From the NCBI RefSeq assembly GCF_000429525.1, contig NZ_AUCA01000037.1, forward strand, positions 1 through 32,260: DNA of 32,260 nucleotides, read 5' to 3'. Under the pieces are notes generated by a model. It was not told the origin of the DNA. It did not search any database and saw nothing but the letters and a program-made list of their open reading frames with translations. Of this stretch, positions 21,257-28,424 are shown piece after piece. Source of the DNA: Alicyclobacillus contaminans DSM 17975 (GTDB taxonomy: Bacteria; Bacillota; Bacilli; Alicyclobacillales; Alicyclobacillaceae). Each line of letters opens with the position of its first letter. Position 1 is the stretch's first letter. The position numbers and the translations under genes were made by a program.

Positions 21257-22518
21257 TGGGGATTTTGGCGCGATTGGTGGCCAAAAATCAGGCCACAGGG
21301 TACACACCAGATGAGTTTTTCGACCGATTTTGGAGCCGGATAGGCATCTCACACAGCCATTCGGGCGTTGCGGTGACGGAGGAATCGGCACTGCGCTTCA
21401 TCACGGTCTATTCGTGCGTGAGAGTCCTAGCGGAAGCGCTGGCGTCGCTGCCGCTCATCGTATACAGGTCCAGACCAGACGGCGGATCTGACAGGGCGAA
21501 CGACCATCCGGTGTTCGATCTCCTGTACGCAGAGCCGAATGACGAGATGAACACCGTCACTTGGCGCGAACAGCAGATGGGAAACCTCGTGATCTCAGGC
21601 AACTGTTACAGCATCATCACACGTAACGGGCGCGGGCAGGCAATTGACGTGTATCCCGTGCCGTGGGAGCGGTGCTGGCCGTTCCGAGACCCGGCAGACT
21701 GGACCATTAAGTATCGGGTGGAGGACCGCGGCAAATACGAGGTGTTCCCAGCGTCCGAAGTGTTCCATATTCCTGGCCTTGGCTGGGACGGAATCATGGG
21801 ATACAGCCCGATCCGCATGGCCGCTGAGTCCATCGGTGTTGGCATGGCCGCGGCTGAGTTTGCGGCTCGTTTCTATGGCCAGGGCATGAATGCTGGCGGC
21901 ATCGTGGAGCACCCGACGGAACTGAGTGATACTGCCTACGAGCGCCTGAAAAAGGATGTCGAGGAAAACTGGGGTGGCCTCCATAACGCTTGGAAGCCCA
22001 TCATCCTCGAAGGCGGCGCAAAGTACAGCCGTGTCTCCATGCCGATGGCCGACGCGCAGTTTATCGAGACCCGCAAGTTCTCGCGTGATGAGATCTGCGG
22101 GCTTTTTCGTGTGCCTCCGCACATGATAGCCGACCTTGATCGGTCGACGAACAACAACATAGAGCAGCAGAGCCTGGAGTTCGTGATGTACAGTCTCTTG
22201 CCCTACGTCGCGAAATGGGAGAACGCCATCAACTGGAAGCTTTTCTCCAAGCGTGACCGGCAGCAGGGATACTACGCGAAGTTCAACCTGAACGGACTGC
22301 TACGCGGTGACTATCTCAGTCGCCAACAGGGCCTCGCTATTCAGCGGCAAAACGGCGTCATCAACGCCGATGAGTGGCGGGCCTTGGAGGAGATGAACCC
22401 CATCGGAGGGGAGGCAGGTACGGCATACCTAGTCAACGGAAACATGACGCCGGTGTCGCGACAATTGCAGAACCCGCCCGCTCCCACACAGTCTTCGGGC
22501 GGAAAGGGGGTGAGTTGA
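21253..22518 (+). CDS. Portal protein, HK97 family
   Basis: 421 aa; AAGGAGG at 21241-21247 suits ATG 21253 or 21256. Features: TVYSCVRVLAEALASLPLIVYR, NLVISGNCYSII, VYPVPW, VFHIPGLGWDGIMGYSPIRMAAESIGVGMAAAEF, and EICGLFRVPPHMIADL. Portal rings form the entry channel for DNA at one capsid vertex and are bound by terminase. The C-terminal tail is Pro/Gln-rich and disordered. Confidence 0.95.
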   Translation: MMGILARLVAKNQATGYTPDEFFDRFWSRIGISHSHSGVAVTEESALRFITVYSCVRVLAEALASLPLIVYRSRPDGGSDRANDHPVFDLLYAEPNDEMNTVTWREQQMGNLVISGNCYSIITRNGRGQAIDVYPVPWERCWPFRDPADWTIKYRVEDRGKYEVFPASEVFHIPGLGWDGIMGYSPIRMAAESIGVGMAAAEFAARFYGQGMNAGGIVEHPTELSDTAYERLKKDVEENWGGLHNAWKPIILEGGAKYSRVSMPMADAQFIETRKFSRDEICGLFRVPPHMIADLDRSTNNNIEQQSLEFVMYSLLPYVAKWENAINWKLFSKRDRQQGYYAKFNLNGLLRGDYLSRQQGLAIQRQNGVINADEWRALEEMNPIGGEAGTAYLVNGNMTPVSRQLQNPPAPTQSSGGKGVS

Positions 22519-23912
22519 TGGCGAAGCAGAGACGCAAGTTTTGGGACTTCCGTAATGATGCGTCCACCGGGCAGGGCCAACTCTATCTGTATGGTCCTAT
22601 CGACAGCATGACCTGGTGGGGAGACGAGATCACACCGAGTCAATTCCAAGCAGACTTGGACGCTCTCGGTGACATTTCGCAACTGGATGTCTACATCAAC
22701 AGTGACGGAGGGGACGTTTTCGCTGGTCAAGCGATTCACTCCATGCTCAAGCGTCACCCGGCCAACGTTACGGTACACGTGGACGGTCTGGCTGCCAGCA
22801 TCGCGTCCGTCATCGCCATGGCGGGTGACCAGGTGCTCATGCCGCGCAACGCTATGATGATGGTGCACAATCCATGGACCATCGCTATCGGAAATGCAGA
22901 TGACTTCCGCAAATTGGCGGATGACTTGGACCAGATCCGTGAGAGCTTGATTGCGGCGTATCAGGACAAGACTGGCATGGACCGAGACCAGCTGGTTGCG
23001 CTGCTGGATGCAGAGACGTGGCTCACTGCTGATGAGGCAGTGGAGTATGGCTTCGCGGATCAGATCGAGCAGTCGAAACAAGTGGCGGCATCAGTCCGTA
23101 ACGGCCGACTGGTGATAAACGGGCAGGAGATGGACTTGTCCAGGTATAAGCATCCTCCGAAGCTCGTTGCCGCATCCAGGCCGGATATGGAACGCATCGA
23201 GCAAGACCCGGACGGCGCCGAGGACATGGCGCCGCTGTTCACCGTTGGCAGTGATGTGCGCGTCACCATTCCGCCACGCGTCCCTGGACAAGTGACGGGC
23301 GAGGTGCGGGAGGTTGTGCTGACCTACGCATACGGAGTGCTGTTCGACGGCATGGAGGACGACGGGATCTATCACTGGTACCTCGAGTCTGAGTTGGCGC
23401 CCTCGACGGATGACCCCGGGGTGGAGGCGCGACGTGACACTGGAACGCGTGCGGTTCGTGCCGGCGTAGTGCCTCCGGATGTCTCGGACAAGCTAGCTCC
23501 GAAGGACACTCCGTGGGAAGCCCCGACCTTGTCAGACTTCACCGATAAGGCATGGACGGATCTGACGGACGACGAAAAGCGCCACATCGCCGGACACTAT
23601 GCTTGGGCCAAGGAGATGCCGCCGGCATCATTCGGGGATCTGAAGTTGCCACACCACCGACCGTCCGACGGCGCTGTCGTTTGGAATGGCGTGGTGGCAG
23701 CGGCACAAGGTCTCTCTCAGGTGGATATTCCGGAAGGTGATATCCCGAAAGTCCAGGCGGAGTTGGGGCGCCACTACAAGCAGTTCGGCGAGACGCCGCC
23801 GTGGGAGCAAGATGACAATTCCAAAGACAGTCGCAATAAGCGGTCGCCTTCGGCGCCGCTTTCTTTATTGGAGCGACGTCTAAAAAACAACGAAAGAAGG
23901 TTGATGGAGTGA
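22518..23912 (+). CDS. ClpP-like prohead protease with an extra C-terminal region
   Basis: 464 aa, ATG 22518 following GGGGGTGAG. Residues 1 to about 200 are a ClpP-type serine protease: YINSDGGDVFAGQAI, the Ser motif DGLAASIASVIAMAGD (about 90-104), MMMVHNPW with the His (about 117), DAETWLTADEAVEYGFAD. It would cut scaffold and capsid delta domains. After about 245 come a small SH3-like part (TVGSDVRVTIPPRVPGQVTG) and a DUF-like helix-rich part (DEKRHIAGHYAWAKEMPPASFGDLKLPHHRP, then HYKQFGETPPWE). I recall that part from other phage proteases but not its task. The last 30 residues derive from a hairpin. Confidence 0.92.
   Translation: MAKQRRKFWDFRNDASTGQGQLYLYGPIDSMTWWGDEITPSQFQADLDALGDISQLDVYINSDGGDVFAGQAIHSMLKRHPANVTVHVDGLAASIASVIAMAGDQVLMPRNAMMMVHNPWTIAIGNADDFRKLADDLDQIRESLIAAYQDKTGMDRDQLVALLDAETWLTADEAVEYGFADQIEQSKQVAASVRNGRLVINGQEMDLSRYKHPPKLVAASRPDMERIEQDPDGAEDMAPLFTVGSDVRVTIPPRVPGQVTGEVREVVLTYAYGVLFDGMEDDGIYHWYLESELAPSTDDPGVEARRDTGTRAVRAGVVPPDVSDKLAPKDTPWEAPTLSDFTDKAWTDLTDDEKRHIAGHYAWAKEMPPASFGDLKLPHHRPSDGAVVWNGVVAAAQGLSQVDIPEGDIPKVQAELGRHYKQFGETPPWEQDDNSKDSRNKRSPSAPLSLLERRLKNNERRLME
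23830..23877 (+). terminator. Terminator-like hairpin in the 3' end of the protease gene
   Basis: AGCGG-T-CGCC (23839-23848) / GGCG-CCGCT (23852-23860), then TTCTTTATT. Flanking CAATAA/TTATTG and GTCGC (23830-23834) / GCGAC (23873-23877) lengthen the stem. It lies 30 bases ahead of the capsid start. Confidence 0.6.
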
Positions 23913-25267
23913 GCAAACTGCAGCAACTGCTGGAGAGTCGCGCTGAAAAGGTGCAACAGCAACGCGAACTGTTGGATAAGGCGAAGGCAGAAAGTCGAGA
24001 ACTGACACCGCAAGAGGTGGCCGCGTTCGACCAATTGGACGCGGAAATCGAATCCTTGGAAACAGACATCAAGGCAGAACGTGACCGGGAGGAGCGTGAA
24101 AACAAGGTGGCTGCGCGCGAACAAGAGTTGGACAAGCCGCTGAACAAGCCGTTCCGGCCGGCACTGGACCACGTTCAGGCACCGAAGAAGGATGACGGCG
24201 GGTTCAAGAACATCGGTGAATTTGTCGCCGCGGTGCGCTTTGGGGATCCGAAGGGCCGTTTGGACTCGCTGCCAGTTGGCCCGTCGGGTGGCTACGCAGT
24301 GCCGGAGGCCTTCCGCGACCTGCTGTTGCCTCGGGTGCGCAACGAATGGTCCGTCACAGGCACAGAAGGCGATGGAGCGATCCTTGTGCCGCCGCAGTAT
24401 CGGACGGACATCCTCATGCTGCAGCCGGAAACCGCCATTGTGCGGCCGCGGGCTAACGTCGTTCCGGCTGGAGACCCGCCTGATGCCGAGTTGATGGTCC
24501 CGGCGTTGGATCAGAGTGGTACGAACGGCGTCTACGGTGGCGTGGAGGTCCAGTGGATCAAAGAAGGGGATGCCAAGCCGGACACCACCGGGAAACTCCG
24601 TGAAGTGTCACTCACACCATATGAAGTCGCCGCAACAACTGTGGTGACGGACAAACTGCTGCGCAACTATGAGGCGGCACAAGCGTTCATTGGGAACCTG
24701 CTCACCAACGCGATGATGGCCGCTGAAGACATCGCGTTTCTGCGGGGAGACGGTACCGGGAAACCGACCGGGGTGATCAACGCGCCTGGGACCATCGCTG
24801 TGCATCGCGCTACGGCCAACCAGATCTCTTACGAAGACATCGCGCAGATGGCTGCCAAGCTGTACGCAGAGTCGCAGAGTACGGCCGTGTGGGTTGCAAA
24901 CCAGTCTATCCTGCCTCAACTCGTGACGATTCGGGACGCCGTCGGGAACTACATCTTTATCCGCGGCGATGCGACGCGAGGCATTCCGAACACGCTGATG
25001 GGCATGCCGGTGGTCTTCACAGGCCGCACCGCGACGCTCGGCAGCAAGGGGGACCTCATTCTGGCGGACTTCACGAAGTACATCATCAAGGATGGCTCAG
25101 GCCCGTTCATCGCCGCCAGCCCTCATGTCTTGTTCCAGCAGAACAAGACCATGATCAAAGCGTTCTGGAACGTGGACGGTAAACCGTGGGTCAATGGCCC
25201 CATGACACTGGAGGACGGTACAACGACGGTTTCGCCGTACGTCGTTCTGGACGTGCCCTCTGCTTGA
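23909..25267 (+). CDS. Major capsid protein, HK97 fold
   Basis: 452 aa, GTG 23909 overlapping the protease stop. Residues 1 to about 80 are a coiled-coil delta/scaffold domain (KLQQLLESRAEKVQQQRELL), removed by the protease in this family. FKNIGEFVAAVRFG starts the mature region, then GGYAVPEAFRDLLLP, YRTDILMLQPETAIVRPRANVV, VQWIKEGDAKPDT, EDIAFLRGDGTGKPTGVIN and GMPVVFTGRTATLGSKGDLILADF. All are hallmark HK97-type capsid strings. Confidence 0.96.
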   Translation: MSKLQQLLESRAEKVQQQRELLDKAKAESRELTPQEVAAFDQLDAEIESLETDIKAERDREERENKVAAREQELDKPLNKPFRPALDHVQAPKKDDGGFKNIGEFVAAVRFGDPKGRLDSLPVGPSGGYAVPEAFRDLLLPRVRNEWSVTGTEGDGAILVPPQYRTDILMLQPETAIVRPRANVVPAGDPPDAELMVPALDQSGTNGVYGGVEVQWIKEGDAKPDTTGKLREVSLTPYEVAATTVVTDKLLRNYEAAQAFIGNLLTNAMMAAEDIAFLRGDGTGKPTGVINAPGTIAVHRATANQISYEDIAQMAAKLYAESQSTAVWVANQSILPQLVTIRDAVGNYIFIRGDATRGIPNTLMGMPVVFTGRTATLGSKGDLILADFTKYIIKDGSGPFIAASPHVLFQQNKTMIKAFWNVDGKPWVNGPMTLEDGTTTVSPYVVLDVPSA

Positions 25268-25284
25268 TCTCTTAGTCGGTGATG

Positions 25285-25307
25285 GAGGCGGCTGATGATG
25301 CCGCCTC
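25285..25307 (+). repeat. Perfect hairpin after the capsid gene
   Basis: GAGGCGGC (25285-25292) / GCCGCCTC (25300-25307), loop TGATGAT, no T-run. Likely an mRNA stability or processing stem after the most abundant transcript. Confidence 0.6.
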
Positions 25308-25331
25308 GGCTCCGGGAAAGGCGGTGAGCAG

Positions 25332-25517
25332 ATGAACACGTACGACGTGATAGCGGAGTTCGTGGACGCGGAGACCGGCGAGCGAAAGGCTATCGGAGAT
25401 ACCGTGCAAGCAGACGAGGCGAGGGCGCGCAGGCTGATGGAAGCAGGTGTCATTCAGGCACAGGATGCACCTGCGGCGAAAAGGCGGACGAAGGCGAAAG
25501 CTGGTGACGCAGAGTGA
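25332..25517 (+). CDS. Small head-region protein, 61 aa
   Basis: ATG 25332 after GGAAAGGCGG. YDVIAEFVDAETGERKAIGDTV then EARARRLMEAGVI, with a Lys/Ala-rich tail (AAKRRTKAKAGD). Short proteins with this EFVDxETG...A..L..AGV pattern sit between the capsid and connector genes in many siphophages. It may assist head completion; no direct evidence. Confidence 0.8.
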   Translation: MNTYDVIAEFVDAETGERKAIGDTVQADEARARRLMEAGVIQAQDAPAAKRRTKAKAGDAE

Positions 25518-26152
25518 TCCTCCGCGTATTCACACAGCCAACTACTGAGCCGGTCACCCTGGACGAGGCGAAATTGTATTTGCGAGTGGACGGCAGTGAT
25601 GAAGACACGCTTATAAACGCTCTGATCGCAACGGCGCGCGAATACTGCGAGTCGTTTCAGAACAGAGCCTACATCACGCAAACGCTGGAGTTGACTCTGG
25701 ACCAGTTCCCCGGGTACCTCACGGGGCCGCATTCGTCCTGGATGCACGAGGGATACCGGACCAGACACCATCGTCGACACCACGCTGAGATCAGACTGCC
25801 TAGGCCGCCGATCCAATCGGTGGAGTCCGTCACGTACACCGATGATACTGGAACCACCACAACGCTGGACCCCGAAACATACATCGTGGACACGGACTCC
25901 GAGCCCGGCCGCATCGTTCCGGCGTCAGGTCAGTGCTGGCCATGTGTGCGTCTGCAGCCTATCAACGGCGTTCGCATCCGATATGTGGCTGGCTATGGCG
26001 ATACTAATGCGGTACCGAACCGCGTAAAGCAAGCCATACAGCTACTCGTTGGGCACTGGTATCTCAACCGGGAAGCAGTCGGCAACGTCGGCGGAGAAGT
26101 CGAGTTCGCGGTGAAGGCGCTGCTCTCGCAGGAGAGGGTGGTTCCAACATGA
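25514..26152 (+). CDS. Head-tail connector (gp6-like adaptor)
   Basis: 212 aa, GTG 25514 overlapping the previous gene. PTTEPVTLDEAKLYLRVDGSDEDTLINALIATAREYCESF is the classic gp6/gp15-like adaptor start; QTLELTLDQFP, ELRLPRPPIQSVESVTY-like strands and GVRIRYVAGYG, VKQAIQLLVGHWYLNREAVG follow. It forms the ring below the portal. A His/Arg-rich insertion lies at about residues 78-92. Confidence 0.93.
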   Translation: MILRVFTQPTTEPVTLDEAKLYLRVDGSDEDTLINALIATAREYCESFQNRAYITQTLELTLDQFPGYLTGPHSSWMHEGYRTRHHRRHHAEIRLPRPPIQSVESVTYTDDTGTTTTLDPETYIVDTDSEPGRIVPASGQCWPCVRLQPINGVRIRYVAGYGDTNAVPNRVKQAIQLLVGHWYLNREAVGNVGGEVEFAVKALLSQERVVPT

Positions 26153-26487
26153 CGGGGGCCGGGCAGTTTCGATGCCGGGTGACGTTGCAGCAGAAAGGGC
26201 CAGTGGTGGACGACCAAGGGGTTCCGAACCTCGATTCATGGGTCGACGTGGCAACTGTCTGGGCGTCCGTTGAACCACAGACGCTCCGCGCCCGGGAGTT
26301 CGTCGGTTCGGGCGCAAACGAGGTTGAGAAGATCGTGGTTGTCCGTATCCGGTATCGTCCAGACGTGACCGAGCAGAACCGCGTGATGTACAACGGTCAC
26401 GTGTATCGTATCGAGGCCGTGGTGGACGACCATATGCAACACCGCGAGTTGCAACTGTACTGTTCGGAGGTGGCGCCAGGTGGCTAG
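26149..26487 (+). CDS. Head closure protein
   Basis: 112 aa. RCRVTLQQKGPVVDDQGVPNLDSWVDVATVWASVEPQTLRAREF and VVRIRYRPDVTEQNRVMYNGHVYRIEAV are the head-closure (SPP1 gp16/HK97 gp7-like) signature. It completes the connector and plugs the portal. Coupled to both neighbours by overlaps. Confidence 0.93.
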   Translation: MTGAGQFRCRVTLQQKGPVVDDQGVPNLDSWVDVATVWASVEPQTLRAREFVGSGANEVEKIVVVRIRYRPDVTEQNRVMYNGHVYRIEAVVDDHMQHRELQLYCSEVAPGG

Positions 26488-26866
26488 TGGCATGAGCATA
26501 GACGGGATGGAGGCGCTGTTGGCTCGGCTGAACGGGCTGGGCGACAGGGCGGCACGAGTCCAAAACCAAGCGTTGCGTGCCGCGGGCAATCTCGTCGCGG
26601 AAGCCATGCGCGAAAACGTCCCAGTGTCCAACGTCGAACATCTCCACATCCGGGACGACATCCAGGTGAGCCGTGTGAAAGTGTCCGCGGATGGTGTTCG
26701 CTCTGTGGATGTCGGCCCCGGCCCTAAAACGGGATGGCGCGCCAAGTTCCTTGAGTTTGGGACATCAAAAATGCAGGCGCAGCCGTTCGTGGAGCGCTCG
26801 CTCATCGAGAAACGGCGTGACGCGCTGGATGTCATCGCTGAGACAGTGAGGGCGGCGCTCAAATGA
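26480..26866 (+). CDS. HK97 gp10-like tail completion protein
   Basis: 128 aa from GTG 26480, behind GGAGGTG at 26466-26472. IDGMEALLARLNGLGDRAARVQNQALRAAGNLVAEAMRENVP, then VDVGPGPKTGWRAKFLEFGTSKMQAQPFVERSL form the gp10/HK97-gp10 pattern. It joins the tail to the head. Confidence 0.93.
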   Translation: MASGMSIDGMEALLARLNGLGDRAARVQNQALRAAGNLVAEAMRENVPVSNVEHLHIRDDIQVSRVKVSADGVRSVDVGPGPKTGWRAKFLEFGTSKMQAQPFVERSLIEKRRDALDVIAETVRAALK

Positions 26867-27225
26867 TCAACGTCAAGCCAGAGATCAGGAATGCGCTGTT
26901 GGCCAACGCAAACTTGGTTTCGCTGTTGGGAGGCCCAAAGATCTATCAGATCGTGGCTCCTGATGCGTCCGTGTACCCGCGGATCACCTTCTTCGAGTTC
27001 ACGAACGTTGGAGCGGCGTGGACGGATGATGCCGAGACAGCCAGTGAGTTGCACATCCAGATCGACATCTGGTCGAAGTCAAACTTTGACGGCATTGCCG
27101 CAGAGGTGGACAAGACCATGCAGTCGTTACAGTTCGGCCGCACTGGGTCCTATGACCTCTATGAAGAGGACACGGCAGTTTTCCACAAGGTTTTGCGATA
27201 TACCACGTTAAGGAGTGATAGCTAG
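26863..27225 (+). CDS. Tail terminator-like protein (DUF3168)
   Basis: 120 aa. INVKPEIRNALLANANLVSLLGGPKIYQIVAPDASVYPRITFFEF, then HIQIDIWSK, EVDKTMQSLQF and FHKVLRYTT match the DUF3168/gp17 tail-completion family. It caps the tail tube and stops polymerisation. The overlap arrangement continues. Confidence 0.92.
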   Translation: MINVKPEIRNALLANANLVSLLGGPKIYQIVAPDASVYPRITFFEFTNVGAAWTDDAETASELHIQIDIWSKSNFDGIAAEVDKTMQSLQFGRTGSYDLYEEDTAVFHKVLRYTTLRSDS

Positions 27226-27788
27226 TGGCACAAGTAGGGTTGAGAGCGGTGCACTACGCCATCCTGACCAAGGATGACGCGACAGGTGTCACCTATAACA
27301 CGATCAAGCCCATCCCGGGTGTTGTCACGGCCAAGATTCAGCCGAAAAGCAACTCGGCAACACTGTATGCGGATGACGGTCCGGCGGAAACCGCCACGAC
27401 ACTCGGTGAGATCGATGTTGACTTTGAGTTTTCTGACCTGCCGGTCGCCGTCCAAGCAGATCTGCTCGGCCATACCGTGGATGAGAACGGTGTGCTGGTC
27501 AAAAAGACGACCGACGTGGCGCCATATGTGGCCATCGGGTTTGTGTCCCAGAAAAGCTCTGGGAAGGACCTCTATGTGTGGCTACTGAAAGGGATGGCGC
27601 AGATCCCGGAGGCGGACCTAAAAACCAAAGAGGACAAGCCCGACTTCGGGACAACGACCATCAACTTTACGTTCGTACGGCGCGAGTACGACAATGCTTG
27701 GCAGGCTGTTGGCGACGAGGACAATGCTACGTTCACCGGTGGCGCCACATGGTTTGATAAGGTATGGGGCGCTAATACGGGGACTTAA
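27225..27788 (+). CDS. Major tail (tube) protein
   Basis: 187 aa, GTG 27225, AAGGAGTG at about 27210. VGLRAVHYAILTKDD, IPGVVTAKIQPKSNSATLYADDGPAETATTLGEIDVDFEFSDLP and YVAIGFVSQKSSGKDLYVWLLKG are phi13/SPP1-like tube-protein strings. A strong terminator follows. Confidence 0.94.
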   Translation: MAQVGLRAVHYAILTKDDATGVTYNTIKPIPGVVTAKIQPKSNSATLYADDGPAETATTLGEIDVDFEFSDLPVAVQADLLGHTVDENGVLVKKTTDVAPYVAIGFVSQKSSGKDLYVWLLKGMAQIPEADLKTKEDKPDFGTTTINFTFVRREYDNAWQAVGDEDNATFTGGATWFDKVWGANTGT

Positions 27789-27792
27789 TTTT

Positions 27793-27820
27793 GAGAGGGC
27801 TTCGGCCCTCTCTTTTACTT
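27793..27820 (+). terminator. Terminator after the major tail protein
   Basis: GAGAGGGC-TTCG-GCCCTCTC (27793-27812), 8 bp with a tetraloop, then TTTTACTT. Separates the tube protein from the chaperones. Confidence 0.9.
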
Positions 27821-27839
27821 TGACAGGGGGTAATGAACT

Positions 27840-28169
27840 ATGCCAGTGAGTGACGTCCGTGTGAAAGTAGTGCCTGTGACGCTGGACAAGGAACGGACGC
27901 TGAAGTACGACCTCAACGCCTTCGCGGAGATCGAGGATCGGTTTGGGACGTTGCAGAAGGCGTTCGAGGAACTGGAAAAGCGGAAATTGAAGGCGGTGCG
28001 CGCCATACTTTGGGCAGGTCTGCTACATGAGGATCCAAAACTGACAGAGCAGCAAGTCGGCGCCATGTTGTCTTTCGCGGATCTAGCATCCATCTTACCA
28101 GACGTCATGAAGGCCATTATGGCCGCGCTGCCTGATGTCACAGAGGATGATACGGAAAAAAACGAGTAA
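27840..28169 (+). CDS. Tail assembly chaperone (gpG-like)
   Basis: 109 aa. RTLKYDLNAFAEIEDRFGTLQKAFEELEKRKLKAVRAILWAGLLHEDPKLTEQQVGAMLSF is the gpG-type (DUF-like) chaperone pattern; the C-terminus PDVTEDDTEKNE is acidic and ends on a slippery run. It coats the tape measure protein while tail tube forms. GGGGGTAATG upstream provides the start. Confidence 0.92.
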   Translation: MPVSDVRVKVVPVTLDKERTLKYDLNAFAEIEDRFGTLQKAFEELEKRKLKAVRAILWAGLLHEDPKLTEQQVGAMLSFADLASILPDVMKAIMAALPDVTEDDTEKNE

Positions 28170-28411
28170 GCCAGTCCACTCCGCAGGACAAGGGGTGGAA
28201 CTGGCCTTGGCTCAAGTATCTAGGCACGGTCATTCTACGGAAGAGTGAGCGTGCCTTTTGGCGTTCAACACCGAGAGAGTTGGACGCACTCTGGCAAGCG
28301 CATTTGGAGCATCGCGAACTGCTGGGCCCATCGTGCCCATGGTTCTCAGGTGGGGCGAAACGTAAACAGCAACCACAGCTGTCGTTCATCGACGAGGTTT
28401 GGCCGTTATAA
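27840..28411 (+). CDS. gpG-T frameshift fusion chaperone
   Basis: After the slip the reading runs from CGA at 28163 to TAA 28409-28411, adding 82 residues for a total of about 190. The extension reads RVSQSTPQDKGWNWPWLKYL, then SERAFWRSTPRELDALWQAH, with the W...FW..TPREL..L...H pattern of tail chaperone T parts. No separate start with a ribosome site is seen for that part. The T part is thought to bind the tube protein and the G part the tape measure. Confidence 0.88.
28157..28163 (+). promoter_or_regulatory. -1 frameshift slippery site
   Basis: A-AAA-AAC in the gpG frame, six bases before its TAA. This is the canonical X-XXY-YYZ heptamer. A -1 slip passes the stop and continues to 28411. 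Confidence 0.9.
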
Positions 28412-28424
28412 GGGTGGTGAGAAC

